Positions 29,098 to 37,457 of a stretch of 64,000 nt of DNA are shown piece by piece. The stretch's first letter is position 1, and every line of letters starts with the position of its first letter. The position numbers were made by a program, and so were the translations under genes. This DNA comes from Trichomonas vaginalis G3 (Eukaryota > Parabasalia > Trichomonadida > Trichomonadidae): the NCBI RefSeq assembly GCF_026262505.1, contig NC_067206.1, forward strand, positions 31,883,896-31,947,895. Direction: 5' to 3'. The notes below the pieces were generated by a model. That model did not search any database. It was not told the origin of the DNA and was given only the letters and a program-made list of their open reading frames with translations.

Positions 29098-29346
29098 ATG
29101 AGTGACAACGAAGCAGTCAAGAGTCCAGACGATGAATATAAAAAGAAACTAAACAGAATTAAATCAAAAATATGCTATTACAAAAAGAAGCCACAATGCG
29201 GTGAGGTTGAAAACGATAAAGAAATAATCGAAAAATTAGAAACTTACCGTTCAATCCTTAAACTAAGTGAAGCAAAAATAAAAGAATTTAATAGAATAAA
29301 TAAATTGATTGGAAGAGATGAATTTTTAAACTCAATCCAAAATTAA
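29098..29346 (+). CDS. 82-residue charged Polinton protein
   Basis: Small Lys/Glu-rich helical protein (MSDNEAVKSPDDEYKKKLNR) preceded by the ATTTCGTAAGAA box used by other genes of this element. Its last bases overlap the end of the convergent small gene 29,343-29,507. No family recognised; coiled-coil-like spacing. Confidence 0.5.
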   Translation: MSDNEAVKSPDDEYKKKLNRIKSKICYYKKKPQCGEVENDKEIIEKLETYRSILKLSEAKIKEFNRINKLIGRDEFLNSIQN

Positions 29347-29507
29347 TTTTTATTTTTCTTTGACAACATCTCTCTTTCCATCATTACTGCATAACCACAT
29401 TTTCTCAGTTTTAGTGGTTTGTTATTTTTAGCAAGTTCTCGCAGCATTTTTATCGTTTCCTCCCTTGTTATGATTCGTGGTAAATTTTGAGCTTGCGGGG
29501 TATTCAT
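29343..29507 (-). CDS. 54-residue small Polinton protein
   Basis: Frame MNTPQAQNLPRIITREETIK continues into a basic end (KLRKCGYAVMMERE). It starts after TTTTTATATAA, a box like that before other genes here, and its stop overlaps that of the convergent gene by a few bases. Function unknown. Confidence 0.4.
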   Translation of the reverse strand: MNTPQAQNLPRIITREETIKMLRELAKNNKPLKLRKCGYAVMMEREMLSKKNKN

Positions 29508-29714
29508 TTATATAAAAATAAAATTTTGTTATCAGTTATTTTATCGTTAATGGTTTTCAGGTTATTCAATAATTAATTCAAATCATAACACCATGTTACC
29601 ATGTGCTCCCAGGTCATTCAACTTCTCTGAAAAAATGAGACAACATGACATTTTGACAACAACATGGAAAATGATTTGTCATGACTTCATCGTAATGAGT
29701 GTAAATGACCCAAA

Positions 29715-29762
29715 AATAATGTTTAGGTGAAGAAGTGAGATCTCACCTCTTTTCTCACCTCT
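29715..29762. repeat. Cassette repeat, single copy
   Basis: AAAAATAATGTTTAGGTGA leads to a GTGAGATCTCAC palindrome and then a CTTTTCTCACC arm. This is the same design as the cassette repeats at 9,028, 10,646, 31,216 and 32,336, with GTGAG replacing GTTAG. No partner was found to the right. Confidence 0.6.
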
Positions 29763-29923
29763 TGCTTTGTAGAACGAAGAGCATTCATTATACTTTGCAT
29801 TTGGTACATGTCATCTTTGACCGAACGAATGAGGCGAAGTTGTTTGTTATACTGTATGTACTCGTATTCTTCATTAATGGCTTCATGAACGATAGTAGTT
29901 GTTGTGTTCTCTGATGTTGACAT
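29723..29923 (-). CDS. 66-residue accessory protein ending in a cassette repeat
   Basis: Frame MSTSENTTTTIVHEAINEEY continues as a helix (YNKQLRLIRSVKDDMYQMQS). It starts after ATGTAAAGACAGTA, the same box as the next module B gene. Its last codons are made of the cassette repeat (core GTGAGATCTCAC at about 29,732-29,743). It may therefore be a small gene captured by the repeat, or the trimmed end of a longer one. Confidence 0.4.
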   Translation of the reverse strand: MSTSENTTTTIVHEAINEEYEYIQYNKQLRLIRSVKDDMYQMQSIMNALRSTKQEVRKEVRSHFFT

Positions 29924-29996
29924 TACTGTCTTTACATACAAAATAAATAAAACTAACTTTATTTTCTGACTTTCACAAAAGACAAAAATAAACGCT

Positions 29997-30608
29997 TTAC
30001 ATGTATTTTTCAGCAACTTCGTCAAATAATTTTATAGCTTTATCTATCTCATCTACTTCAAACGTTTCTTTACCTTTCGTGGGAGCACCATACATTTTCT
30101 CAAAAACTTCAAGCAGTTCTGTTTCAGCAGCTCTCATATCATTAACAAACACAACCTTGACTCTATTGACTGTACTGTCATATCTTTGAGTTATATTATA
30201 TGTCCTTCCTATCTTATATCTTTTTGTGTTGAAGTCCTTCGGTTTCTGAACGATGTAAAGTAAGCCTTCACTGCAACGTTCAGTATCGAATGAACCATAT
30301 GTTATGAAGTTATATCCAACAACTGGGTCTAACCATAACAAAACTATTGGTATAAGACTTTTGTCTATAAGATATGCTCTTGTTCCATGAAATGCTACTG
30401 ATATCATAAGCTCAGGATTTCTTGTCAAAATTTTCTGAGTTGAAGCATTTCTAACCCAGTCGTTTGTTTTCTTTTCAGATGGAGATATAATGTCTGACAA
30501 AGAATATTTGTTGTATTTCTTTGAGTATCTTACGTTTAAATCACCTATTCTAACCACTTTGGTGTCATCGTCTATCTTTCTAACTGTTTCAAACTCAATG
30601 TTTGTCAT
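29997..30608 (-). CDS. Bro-like protein: KilA-N-like plus GIY-YIG (module B), copy 3
   Basis: A 203-residue protein starting MTNIEFETVRK (30,608). It is nearly the same as the product of 7,517-8,128 in Polinton 1 along its whole length, including LLYIV, YKIGRTYNI and AETELLEVFE. Nucleotide similarity is also high, although the two Polinton backbones are clearly diverged. That supports recent exchange. The start box (ATGTAAAGACAGTA) is shared with 29,923. The frame looks whole. Confidence 0.8.
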   Translation of the reverse strand: MTNIEFETVRKIDDDTKVVRIGDLNVRYSKKYNKYSLSDIISPSEKKTNDWVRNASTQKILTRNPELMISVAFHGTRAYLIDKSLIPIVLLWLDPVVGYNFITYGSFDTERCSEGLLYIVQKPKDFNTKRYKIGRTYNITQRYDSTVNRVKVVFVNDMRAAETELLEVFEKMYGAPTKGKETFEVDEIDKAIKLFDEVAEKYM

Positions 30609-30659
30609 TACTGTCTTTACATACAAAATAAAAAAGATATAAAAATAAAATTAGCGTTA

Positions 30660-31215
30660 TTTTTCTAACTAATGAATTATTTTTGAAGAACTGATAGGTG
30701 TCACCAGTCACCAGGTCACCAGGTAATTTAACTTTTCTGAAAAATGTGACAACATGACATTTTGACAACAACATGAATTTTTCAACATAGTGGGATTAAT
30801 GAGGAAGGCATTTATTCATTATTTTTGAAGAACTGAAGGTGTCACTATGTCACTATGTGTCACTCGGTAATTTAACTTCTCTGAAAAATAGTGACAACAT
30901 GACATTTTGACAACATGACATTTTGACAACATAGTGGGATTAATGAGGAAGGCATTTATTCATTATTTTTGAAGAACTGAAGGTGTCACTATGTCACTAT
31001 GTGTCACTCGGTAATTTAACTTCTCTGAAAAATAGTGACAACATGACATTTTGACAACATAGTGGGATTAATGAGGAAGGCATTTATTCATTATTTTTGA
31101 AGAACTGAAGGTGTCACTATGTCACTATGTGTCACTCGGTAATTTAACTTCTCTGAAAAATAGTGACAACATGACATTTTGACAACATGACATTTTGACA
31201 ACATAGTGGGATTAA
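30660..31215. repeat. Tandem repeat spacer, about 127-143 bp units
   Basis: Three to four copies of a unit containing TTTTTGAAGAACTGAAGG, a run of GTCACTATGTCAC-like octamers, CTCTGAAAAATAGTGACAAC and TAGTGGGATTAATGAGGAAG. Unit length varies because a 16-base ACATGACATTTTGACA block is present once or twice. Parts of the unit are shared with 8,600-8,700 and 29,600-29,700. No gene. Confidence 0.8.
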
Positions 31216-31280
31216 TGCAAAAATAAAGTTTATGTTAGCATGTTAGATCTCACCCGTTTTCTAACCACTTTTCTAACATC
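31216..31280. repeat. Left inverted repeat of accessory cassette B
   Basis: GCAAAAATAAAGTTTATG leads to TGTTAGATCTCACCC and TTCTAACCACTTTTCTAAC. The reverse complement of 32,336-32,398 matches it almost base for base, bracketing the gene 31,293-32,234. Confidence 0.82.
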
Positions 31281-31292
31281 GAAGAAAACTAT

Positions 31293-32234
31293 TTACAAGC
31301 GTTTTACATGGTATATGTTGCGATGGTTCATGACTTTAAACAGTTTTGTAGCTTCTATTTCTTCACGAAGGATATCAAAAATTTTAACTATGCCGAAGGT
31401 TTCTTTATATTTCTTCTTGACATCAGATAATAGGAAATCGTCAGCAGTTGGATAGTTTTTGTTCAGAAATGTCAACATATCCATTTTATCTTCTGCTGGT
31501 TTCTCTACTTCTTTCTTTAAGTCAGCATAGTCGTTTCTCATACGTTCTATCTCTTTGACGGAGTAGTTATATTTCCTCATTGCTGCTTTACATTTTGAAC
31601 ATTGCGGATTCATTTTTGCGTTATACATTGAAATAAAACCAGCTAGAACAACTAAGGCGTCAATGGTTTTCTTTAACTCAAAAGCTGCTGGTTTTAACTG
31701 TTCATGCCATACCTTACCTCTTCTATCTTTATCTCTTATTTCCCAAACACATTCAGCAACTAATGAAACAAAGTTGTCGTATGTCTTAAACTCCCCAGAT
31801 TTATATATGTCAGAGATGTTCTTATATACCATGTCGCAATCTTTGTCCATAACTTTATGGTTGCAATGATATCCTAGAAACTCATAGTTTACTTTACGTA
31901 TGAACTTCTTTATTTCTACTGAGTCAGTTGGTTTCACTTCTATTTCATCGAATTCATGAATAGTGAGCTTTTGTTGTTGGATTTCAGGCAATTTGGGTAA
32001 ATGGTCAATAATGTCCTGCATGTCATAAAGATACTGTTCATTTGTTTCATCTTTCGCACTACAGTCTAAATTACTTGTTAAAAGTTCTTGCTTAATTCTT
32101 TGTATTTCTGTCTCAAAAGTATATGAAGAAGGAATGAAGCTTTTCATCTCTACTAACATAGATGTTGGATTCATAACTAAAGAGTTTGGTGAAGTTGTTG
32201 TTTGAAGTGTTGTAGAACCTATTGTTGAAATCAT
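31293..32234 (-). CDS. Bro-like fusion protein: module A plus module C
   Basis: A 313-residue protein. Residues 1-245 (module A) nearly equal the N-terminal half of the product of 9,127-10,437 (for example YTFETEIQRIKQELL, DKDCDMVYKN, NPQCSKCKAAM). The C-terminal about 63 residues are module C (MDMLTFLNKNYPTADDFLLS to YHVKRL), which is found alone at 8,740-8,931. So the same N-terminal module is joined to a different C-terminal module in each Polinton. Cassette borders are the TACATGGTA-type end and the inverted repeats on both sides. The frame looks whole. Function unknown. Confidence 0.78.
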   Translation of the reverse strand: MISTIGSTTLQTTTSPNSLVMNPTSMLVEMKSFIPSSYTFETEIQRIKQELLTSNLDCSAKDETNEQYLYDMQDIIDHLPKLPEIQQQKLTIHEFDEIEVKPTDSVEIKKFIRKVNYEFLGYHCNHKVMDKDCDMVYKNISDIYKSGEFKTYDNFVSLVAECVWEIRDKDRRGKVWHEQLKPAAFELKKTIDALVVLAGFISMYNAKMNPQCSKCKAAMRKYNYSVKEIERMRNDYADLKKEVEKPAEDKMDMLTFLNKNYPTADDFLLSDVKKKYKETFGIVKIFDILREEIEATKLFKVMNHRNIYHVKRL

Positions 32235-32335
32235 ATCTTTACATACAAGATAAAAATTTTTTCTTTGAAAAAAATTAGCGTTATTTTTCTTTCATAAGGA
32301 AATGTCAAAAATTCATGATTTTCGAGAGTTTTAGA

Positions 32336-32398
32336 CCATGTTAGAAAAGTGGTTAGAAAACGGGTGAGATCTAACATGCTAACATAAACATGATTTTT
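32336..32398. repeat. Right inverted repeat of accessory cassette B
   Basis: Reverse complement of 31,216-31,280, with TTAGAAAAGTGGTTAGAA and the core GGTGAGATCTAAC. Confidence 0.82.
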
Positions 32399-32404
32399 GT
32401 TCAT

Positions 32405-32456
32405 GGACTTCGTCCTCGCCGCTTCGGTCTGAAAGACCTCAGGACTCAAAGAGTCC
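32405..32456. repeat. Cluster of three GC-rich hairpins
   Basis: GGAC-TTC-GTCC (32,405-32,415), GGTCT-GAA-AGACC (32,426-32,438) and GGACTC-AAA-GAGTCC (32,442-32,456) follow each other within 52 bases. Related hairpins occur at 23,887, 24,689, 24,704, 27,865 and 34,479. Confidence 0.7.
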
Positions 32457-32545
32457 GTTTGCGTCTTTATGACAAAAATAAATGGTACCATTAATAATAT
32501 CATGACTGTTCTCATTCATGTCTGATTTACATCTAATGAAAAAGT

Positions 32546-32818
32546 TTAGAAGAATTTTCTTATTCTTTCTGGCTTATTTTTGTCTTTCCAGTACTCCCGC
32601 TCTAATGGTCCCAGATGTGTTGTCATTGACTCTCTCAAGTTCTTAGATGGTATAACATCTTCAACGCCTCCTTCATATCTTACTTTATAAGTGTCATCGT
32701 TTATGTTATAGCCAAGTATTTCAATAACCACTCCTCGCTTTGCTTCGTCAATGGTTTCAGCAAGTTTGCCATTCCTACTTTCAACTAATTTATGTCGAGG
32801 GTAAAACGCAATAGAGTC
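32546..32818 (-). pseudogene. Fragment with a small beta-barrel-like domain
   Basis: Open sequence without a good start, immediately downstream of the fibre gene. It includes AFYPRHKLVESRNGKLA, then VIEILGYNINDDTYKVRYEG, and ends KNKPERIRKFF. The pattern resembles a Tudor/chromo- or SH3-like barrel as found at the end of some integrases. Probably the remains of an accessory gene; broken. Confidence 0.45.
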
Positions 32819-32828
32819 GTCAGCAGCT

Positions 32829-34538
32829 TCATTGAACTCTATACCATGCGTAAACTGTCATGTAAGGTGGCATGTATTCTTTACCTTGTCCCGTTGTTTG
32901 TGTATATCCTGAAACGAAATGTGTATGGTTTCCTTCTCCCTGAGTGTCACTCCAGTAACAATTTATAGCAAACTTAACGTCGTCTTTAACATCATATCCT
33001 TTACCTTTTGTCATTCCTGACCAATCCCAATATCTATGCTTATGCCAACCCGCTTGAGATGTACTTAAATCTATGTAGTGACTGTGTGCAGGTAAATTTT
33101 CACCTGTAATCGTTTTACTTCCACCCATTTCCTTTGAAGAGTTAGCACAATACAAAAACTTGTCGACTATTTGTTCCCATGCACCAACACCAAACATTAC
33201 TTGAGGACCTCTTGCATCCATAGACGTATAAATAGAACCTACTGGGTTCATTAAATCAAACATATGAGATAATATAGGATTGTCTATTTTGAACTTAAAA
33301 TATAGTGCAACTATTTCAGGTTTCTTCTGGTTTGTGTCGGAATATTTTTTATAATATAATCTTATGTTTTCAGGGTAGGTAAAATCTTGACTATAATATT
33401 TATTTTTGTCATCTATATAATAATATACTATTCTCGTTTTTTCTATTGCATTATATCTTTTATATCTATAATAATCTAAATATAATGTTAACTTTTGTTC
33501 ATCTACATGTGGTGTTCTGACGTCATCTCCATAGTCATAATAATATGGTACTGGAGCTGTGCGAGGCAATGTCATATCTGTCATTTCATAAACTCTTAAA
33601 TATTTCTTTTGTTCATCTCCATATAAGTTTAAGTAACAGTTGTTGTCTAATGGAACTTTAACTTGTGTACCATCATTCTTTATATAGCTTACATACATTT
33701 CATTGTTATTTTTCGGAATGAGTTTCCACCGCATACCATTTCTTAAGGACTGTACAAACTGCCATCTAAAATATTTATTTTCTTCATTGACAGAAAAGTC
33801 ACCAACAATAGTTTCAATATTTTTAGTTGTTCCTATCAAACTTTGGTATATTCCATTAACATATTCATTATCTGCCTTCTTCTCTAACTCACTGTTGACA
33901 TATTCCTTATCTGCTTTAAGGTCTAAACATCCTGAAACCCATCCTGTATCAGCTTTAGTTTTTAAAATCTTTGATGTCCTTTCATGATACCATTCAACCC
34001 TTTCTTTAATTTCATTATCTTTTTCATTAACATATTCCTTATCCGCTTTAAGGTCTAACTCACTAGCCACATATTCCTTATCTACCTTCTTCTCTAACTC
34101 ACTGTTGACATATTCCTTATCTGCTTTCTTCATTAACTCACTAGCCACATATTCCTTATCTACTTTCTTCATTATGTCATTTAGGAAACCTTTTATGAAT
34201 TCCTCATTTAAATTAAATCTTCCAATCTTCAAAACTTTAGGAAATGCATTTAATGCGTAATATCTTTGTTCTTCTGGTGGAATTGATGTTATATCATCCG
34301 TTATTCCTTTAATTTTTGAATTCATAAATAAAATTTCTTTTATATTTGATATCACTGCACCACCTTTGCAAACGAATTCGAAACGCTCATTTTTCAATAC
34401 TATCTCCAAATCTCCATATTTCAACCTTTGCGTTTGTTCTGCCGTCTTTGAATTATATGCATATATGGCGTATGTAATGGTCTGAAGGACCTGGGTGCTT
34501 TGTGCCTTAAGTTGCTGTGGTTGCTGTTGTTTAATCAT
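32829..34538 (-). CDS. Phage-like fibre protein with C-terminal knob
   Basis: A 569-residue protein. Residues 1-120: head or attachment domain of unknown fold. Residues about 125-240: at least seven repeats of the type KKADKEYVNSELE with variants KVDKEYVAS and LKADKEYVNE, spaced as in trimeric coiled shafts. Residues 240-430: beta-rich, Tyr-rich domain. Residues about 435-569: a knob resembling phage tail-collar/fibre tips, with PVGSIYTSM, GAWEQIVDKFLYC, GENLPAHSHYIDL, GNHTHFVSGYTQTTG and MPPYMTVYAWYR. The expected role is receptor binding by the virus-like particle. The C-terminal part is very close to the broken copy at 15,294-15,685. The frame looks whole. Confidence 0.82.
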   Translation of the reverse strand: MIKQQQPQQLKAQSTQVLQTITYAIYAYNSKTAEQTQRLKYGDLEIVLKNERFEFVCKGGAVISNIKEILFMNSKIKGITDDITSIPPEEQRYYALNAFPKVLKIGRFNLNEEFIKGFLNDIMKKVDKEYVASELMKKADKEYVNSELEKKVDKEYVASELDLKADKEYVNEKDNEIKERVEWYHERTSKILKTKADTGWVSGCLDLKADKEYVNSELEKKADNEYVNGIYQSLIGTTKNIETIVGDFSVNEENKYFRWQFVQSLRNGMRWKLIPKNNNEMYVSYIKNDGTQVKVPLDNNCYLNLYGDEQKKYLRVYEMTDMTLPRTAPVPYYYDYGDDVRTPHVDEQKLTLYLDYYRYKRYNAIEKTRIVYYYIDDKNKYYSQDFTYPENIRLYYKKYSDTNQKKPEIVALYFKFKIDNPILSHMFDLMNPVGSIYTSMDARGPQVMFGVGAWEQIVDKFLYCANSSKEMGGSKTITGENLPAHSHYIDLSTSQAGWHKHRYWDWSGMTKGKGYDVKDDVKFAINCYWSDTQGEGNHTHFVSGYTQTTGQGKEYMPPYMTVYAWYRVQ

Positions 34539-34558
34539 TTATTATGATTTAAAAATAT

Positions 34559-35266
34559 TTAATCCGTTATCTCATCAGCTATTTTTTTTTGAAATTGCCA
34601 TAATATTTCATTCATGAATTCTAAATCACAATCAAATAGGTCAGTTATTCTAAATTTAATATTTGATAAATCTTTTGAATGAAGAATAAATGAATTCCCG
34701 GATAATTGAAACGGATATGATAAAGAAAATGTGTTTAAGTTGATGGATAAAATGTTTTGTATTGATGGGTAAGAGTTAGGGTCTAATGTTTGATGTGAAA
34801 ATCTCATTGGGGTATTAACTTTATCACATTTGATTAAAATGAAATTGGAACCAGTGTCAGAATACAAAACATCCCCAACATCTTTTTCAAAATTTAATAT
34901 CCCCAACAATGAACGAAGATGAGGAGTACAAAATTTAATTTTCAGCGGGAATTTAATAAGGTTATTTATTTCATCAAGTTCAAAAAGTTTATCGGGTTTT
35001 GATTTAAAATTTTCTTCATACCATACGATAAATGATTCATTTAAATAACTTAAAATCATGTTAATATCCCATTTCGCTATCACATTATTTATATACATAT
35101 CATACGTTTTTTCAAGGTCATCTTTAATAAATGATATATAATCTGAAGGGTCTAAAAGAATGGGATTAAATTTACCACTCACAGAAACGAGAGTAACATT
35201 ATAAATTCCGCTAACTGTTAAATTTAATTCACAACTATTATTCGAAATAATATTGATAATTGACAT
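34559..35266 (-). CDS. Unknown beta-rich Polinton protein, candidate minor virion protein
   Basis: A 235-residue protein starting MSIINIISNNSCELN. It is rich in beta-prone segments (VTLVSVSGKFNPILLD, SFILHSKDLSNIKFRITDLF) and has a late DCDLEFMNEILWQF strand that loosely recalls the ends of 11,501-12,373 and 16,853-17,701. It is divergent from the gene at 35,286 across a 19-base AT-rich gap (ATTTTTATTACGATTAAA). Penton or spike role is inferred. The frame looks whole. Confidence 0.55.
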   Translation of the reverse strand: MSIINIISNNSCELNLTVSGIYNVTLVSVSGKFNPILLDPSDYISFIKDDLEKTYDMYINNVIAKWDINMILSYLNESFIVWYEENFKSKPDKLFELDEINNLIKFPLKIKFCTPHLRSLLGILNFEKDVGDVLYSDTGSNFILIKCDKVNTPMRFSHQTLDPNSYPSIQNILSINLNTFSLSYPFQLSGNSFILHSKDLSNIKFRITDLFDCDLEFMNEILWQFQKKIADEITD

Positions 35267-35285
35267 TTTTATTACGATTAAAAAT

Positions 35286-35768
35286 ATGGTAAAGCGTTAT
35301 TTTCCAGTGATAAATAAAACTAGAATAAGATTACCTCAAGAATTCATAAATTCAACGAATAAGAAATTCATTCATGTTATAAATTTTAGTGTTTTCAGAA
35401 AATACGAGTCAATGTCATATTCATCAACAGGTTATATTTCACTTCATTCAAATTTAGTTCAATCAAACCCATATAATGACCATTTCATCAGATTTTTCAG
35501 ATGGTATTAAAAATGTAATTGATAGATTAAAATATGAACAGATTGACAATATCGAATTTTTTGGAATTTTGGTTTAAAATATCCTGATGGAAAAAAGATT
35601 GAAGTTAAAGATAAAGCTGATACTATAACAAAAACAATTACAATGACCGATCCGGATAGTGGGAAACAAAAAGAAATAAAACAAACGATAGAAACTGGTG
35701 AAAGGTCAATTATTATTGATTATGATTCAAAGGATTATTATTCGATAATGTTAATGCTTGAATATTAA
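35286..35768 (+). pseudogene. Minor virion gene of Polinton 2, broken
   Basis: Starts MVKRYFPVINKTRIRLPQEF in a beta-rich style and a later piece ends SIIIDYDSKDYYSIMLMLEY. The pieces between about 35,510 and 35,768 remain coding-like. Position between a beta-rich virion gene and the conserved CCG-motif gene suggests a structural protein. Broken, about two breaks. Confidence 0.45.
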
Positions 35769-36433
35769 ATAGCCTTAACAAAGAATTTTTCAAGTGATAT
35801 TTTATATTCATCAACTATTTTATTATAAATATTATTATATGTTAAATGAAGTTCAGTTGTTGTTCCATTCTTTGATATCTTAATTGTGCTAATATCCTTT
35901 ATAGGATTTATTTTTGCAACTGTTCCACAGCATGAAACCTCATCATCTATGAAAAATTGAATCTTAACGTCTGAATCTTGAACATCACAAAGAATGGCGA
36001 TAATGTGAATTAATGATTCATAAGGTAAAATAATTAAACCAGATTGGTCAATTAAATTTATTATTGAATCATAATTATCAGTTATTATATCACGGTAAAT
36101 TTTCATTAATTCAGAATTAATGTCTATTTTATATGGGTTCTCGATGTTTGATGAAAGAGGTGGGGGGTATGTTGGATATGTGGGGATTTCAACGGGTTCT
36201 TTACCGGGTTCAGATAAAATGATTGGGTCTTCATCTTCTTTATTTTGCTCCTCCTCTTTCTTTGGTAAGTCACGAGTTAATAAATTTGGTTGAGTTGCTG
36301 ACCTTGTTAATTCAGGACTAACATTAACTTTAACATTTTGAATAATTCGTGATTTATCATCATTTACGTTATAACCAACCGTAATCTCTGCTTTTGCGTT
36401 AGTGTTCTTTTGACTAGTGAAACGTCTTCTCAT
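35765..36433 (-). CDS. Conserved Polinton protein with CCG motif, relative of 2,502-3,084
   Basis: A 222-residue protein. The N-terminal 100 residues are disordered and Pro/Glu-rich (KKEEEQNKEDEDPIILSEPG). The C-terminal 120 residues contain LILPYESLIHIIAILCD, VSCCGTVAKINPI and TELHLTYNNIYN, which align with the corresponding segments of the Polinton 1 protein (IAPHEILKELLKLL, IACCGVSYNVIDK, LNLKYSFPDVI). It is one of few genes clearly shared by both backbones, which marks it as a core gene. The frame looks whole. Function unknown. Confidence 0.7.
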   Translation of the reverse strand: MRRRFTSQKNTNAKAEITVGYNVNDDKSRIIQNVKVNVSPELTRSATQPNLLTRDLPKKEEEQNKEDEDPIILSEPGKEPVEIPTYPTYPPPLSSNIENPYKIDINSELMKIYRDIITDNYDSIINLIDQSGLIILPYESLIHIIAILCDVQDSDVKIQFFIDDEVSCCGTVAKINPIKDISTIKISKNGTTTELHLTYNNIYNKIVDEYKISLEKFFVKAI

Positions 36434-36517
36434 TTATAATTGAATAAAAAAAAGAAAAATATATTTAAAGTTTTATTTAGTTGTTACGGTAATATCCCAA
36501 GGTTCATCCTTGTTTGC

Positions 36518-37417
36518 TTATACTTTCTTTGTAACTGCACCAATTATGTTATTGATAATGATTTGAGTTTCTCCCAGTCTTATTTTATCATTTACAATAT
36601 CTTTAATCATTTCATTACATGCATTCTTATAATCAACTGATTTCTCAAATTTTCTTTTATCTGATTCCTTAACTAAATCATAAGTTAAACCTCGTTGAGA
36701 ATAAAGTGGTTTCTTTATCAATTCCTTGAACGCTTCTGAAAGTGAAGATGAAGAAATTCTTGCCACTTGAATTGGTTTAAATTCTGCTTTCATTGCTTCT
36801 TTCTGTTCATTGAACACCGGATCGAATAAAGCAACTTTAAAGAATTTCTTAGCTGGAATTTCGGGTCTAATATTTGCATATTGACCATCAAACTGGTTAG
36901 AATATCGTGGTAATCCATCCGGTCCCTCTTCAATAGCATTTAATTCTTCATTGAAATGAGAATATGGATTATAACGGTATGAATTAATTGGACCATTTTC
37001 ACCTTCTCCAATGTATTGTTTAACAGCTTTTCCATTTTCATCAAATTGCATAGGATAACGTTCATTATATGCTTTACGTTTAGGATAATCAGATATAGTT
37101 AATTTATAACCATTTATGACTTTAATATTACCTTGACCATCAGTAACGAAAACTTCATTTATACCATCGGGTTTTCCATTTGGACCCGTAATGTCTGCTT
37201 CGTGTGCTTCCCAATTTGGACCTTGACGTTTGGCATATGCTTGAGCTTCTGGTAATGTTAAAACGTTTCTCATTTGTTTAACATCCTTTTGAAGACCGGC
37301 AACAATGTGGACTAATTCTTTCATTCCGTCTGGAACTTTCATAGTTCTATTATATGCACCCTTTTTGTTTGTTCCTTGTTTTAATGGAACCTGTAGAAGA
37401 TTTGCAATTTCTGTCAT
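36518..37417 (-). CDS. Conserved-looking Polinton protein, 299 residues
   Basis: Starts [16 protein letters not shown] helical first part ([19 protein letters not shown]) leads to a Gly/Asn/Tyr-rich centre ([20 protein letters not shown], then RKAYNERYP) with many turns, and a helical end. No family recognised. Same strand and close spacing as the ATPase and capsid pieces, so probably a virion or assembly protein. The frame looks whole. Confidence 0.6.
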   Translation of the reverse strand: MTEIANLLQVPLKQGTNKKGAYNRTMKVPDGMKELVHIVAGLQKDVKQMRNVLTLPEAQAYAKRQGPNWEAHEADITGPNGKPDGINEVFVTDGQGNIKVINGYKLTISDYPKRKAYNERYPMQFDENGKAVKQYIGEGENGPINSYRYNPYSHFNEELNAIEEGPDGLPRYSNQFDGQYANIRPEIPAKKFFKVALFDPVFNEQKEAMKAEFKPIQVARISSSSLSEAFKELIKKPLYSQRGLTYDLVKESDKRKFEKSVDYKNACNEMIKDIVNDKIRLGETQIIINNIIGAVTKKV

Positions 37418-37457
37418 GTTTAATTATAAATAAAAAATAAAAATTAATTATAAAAAG

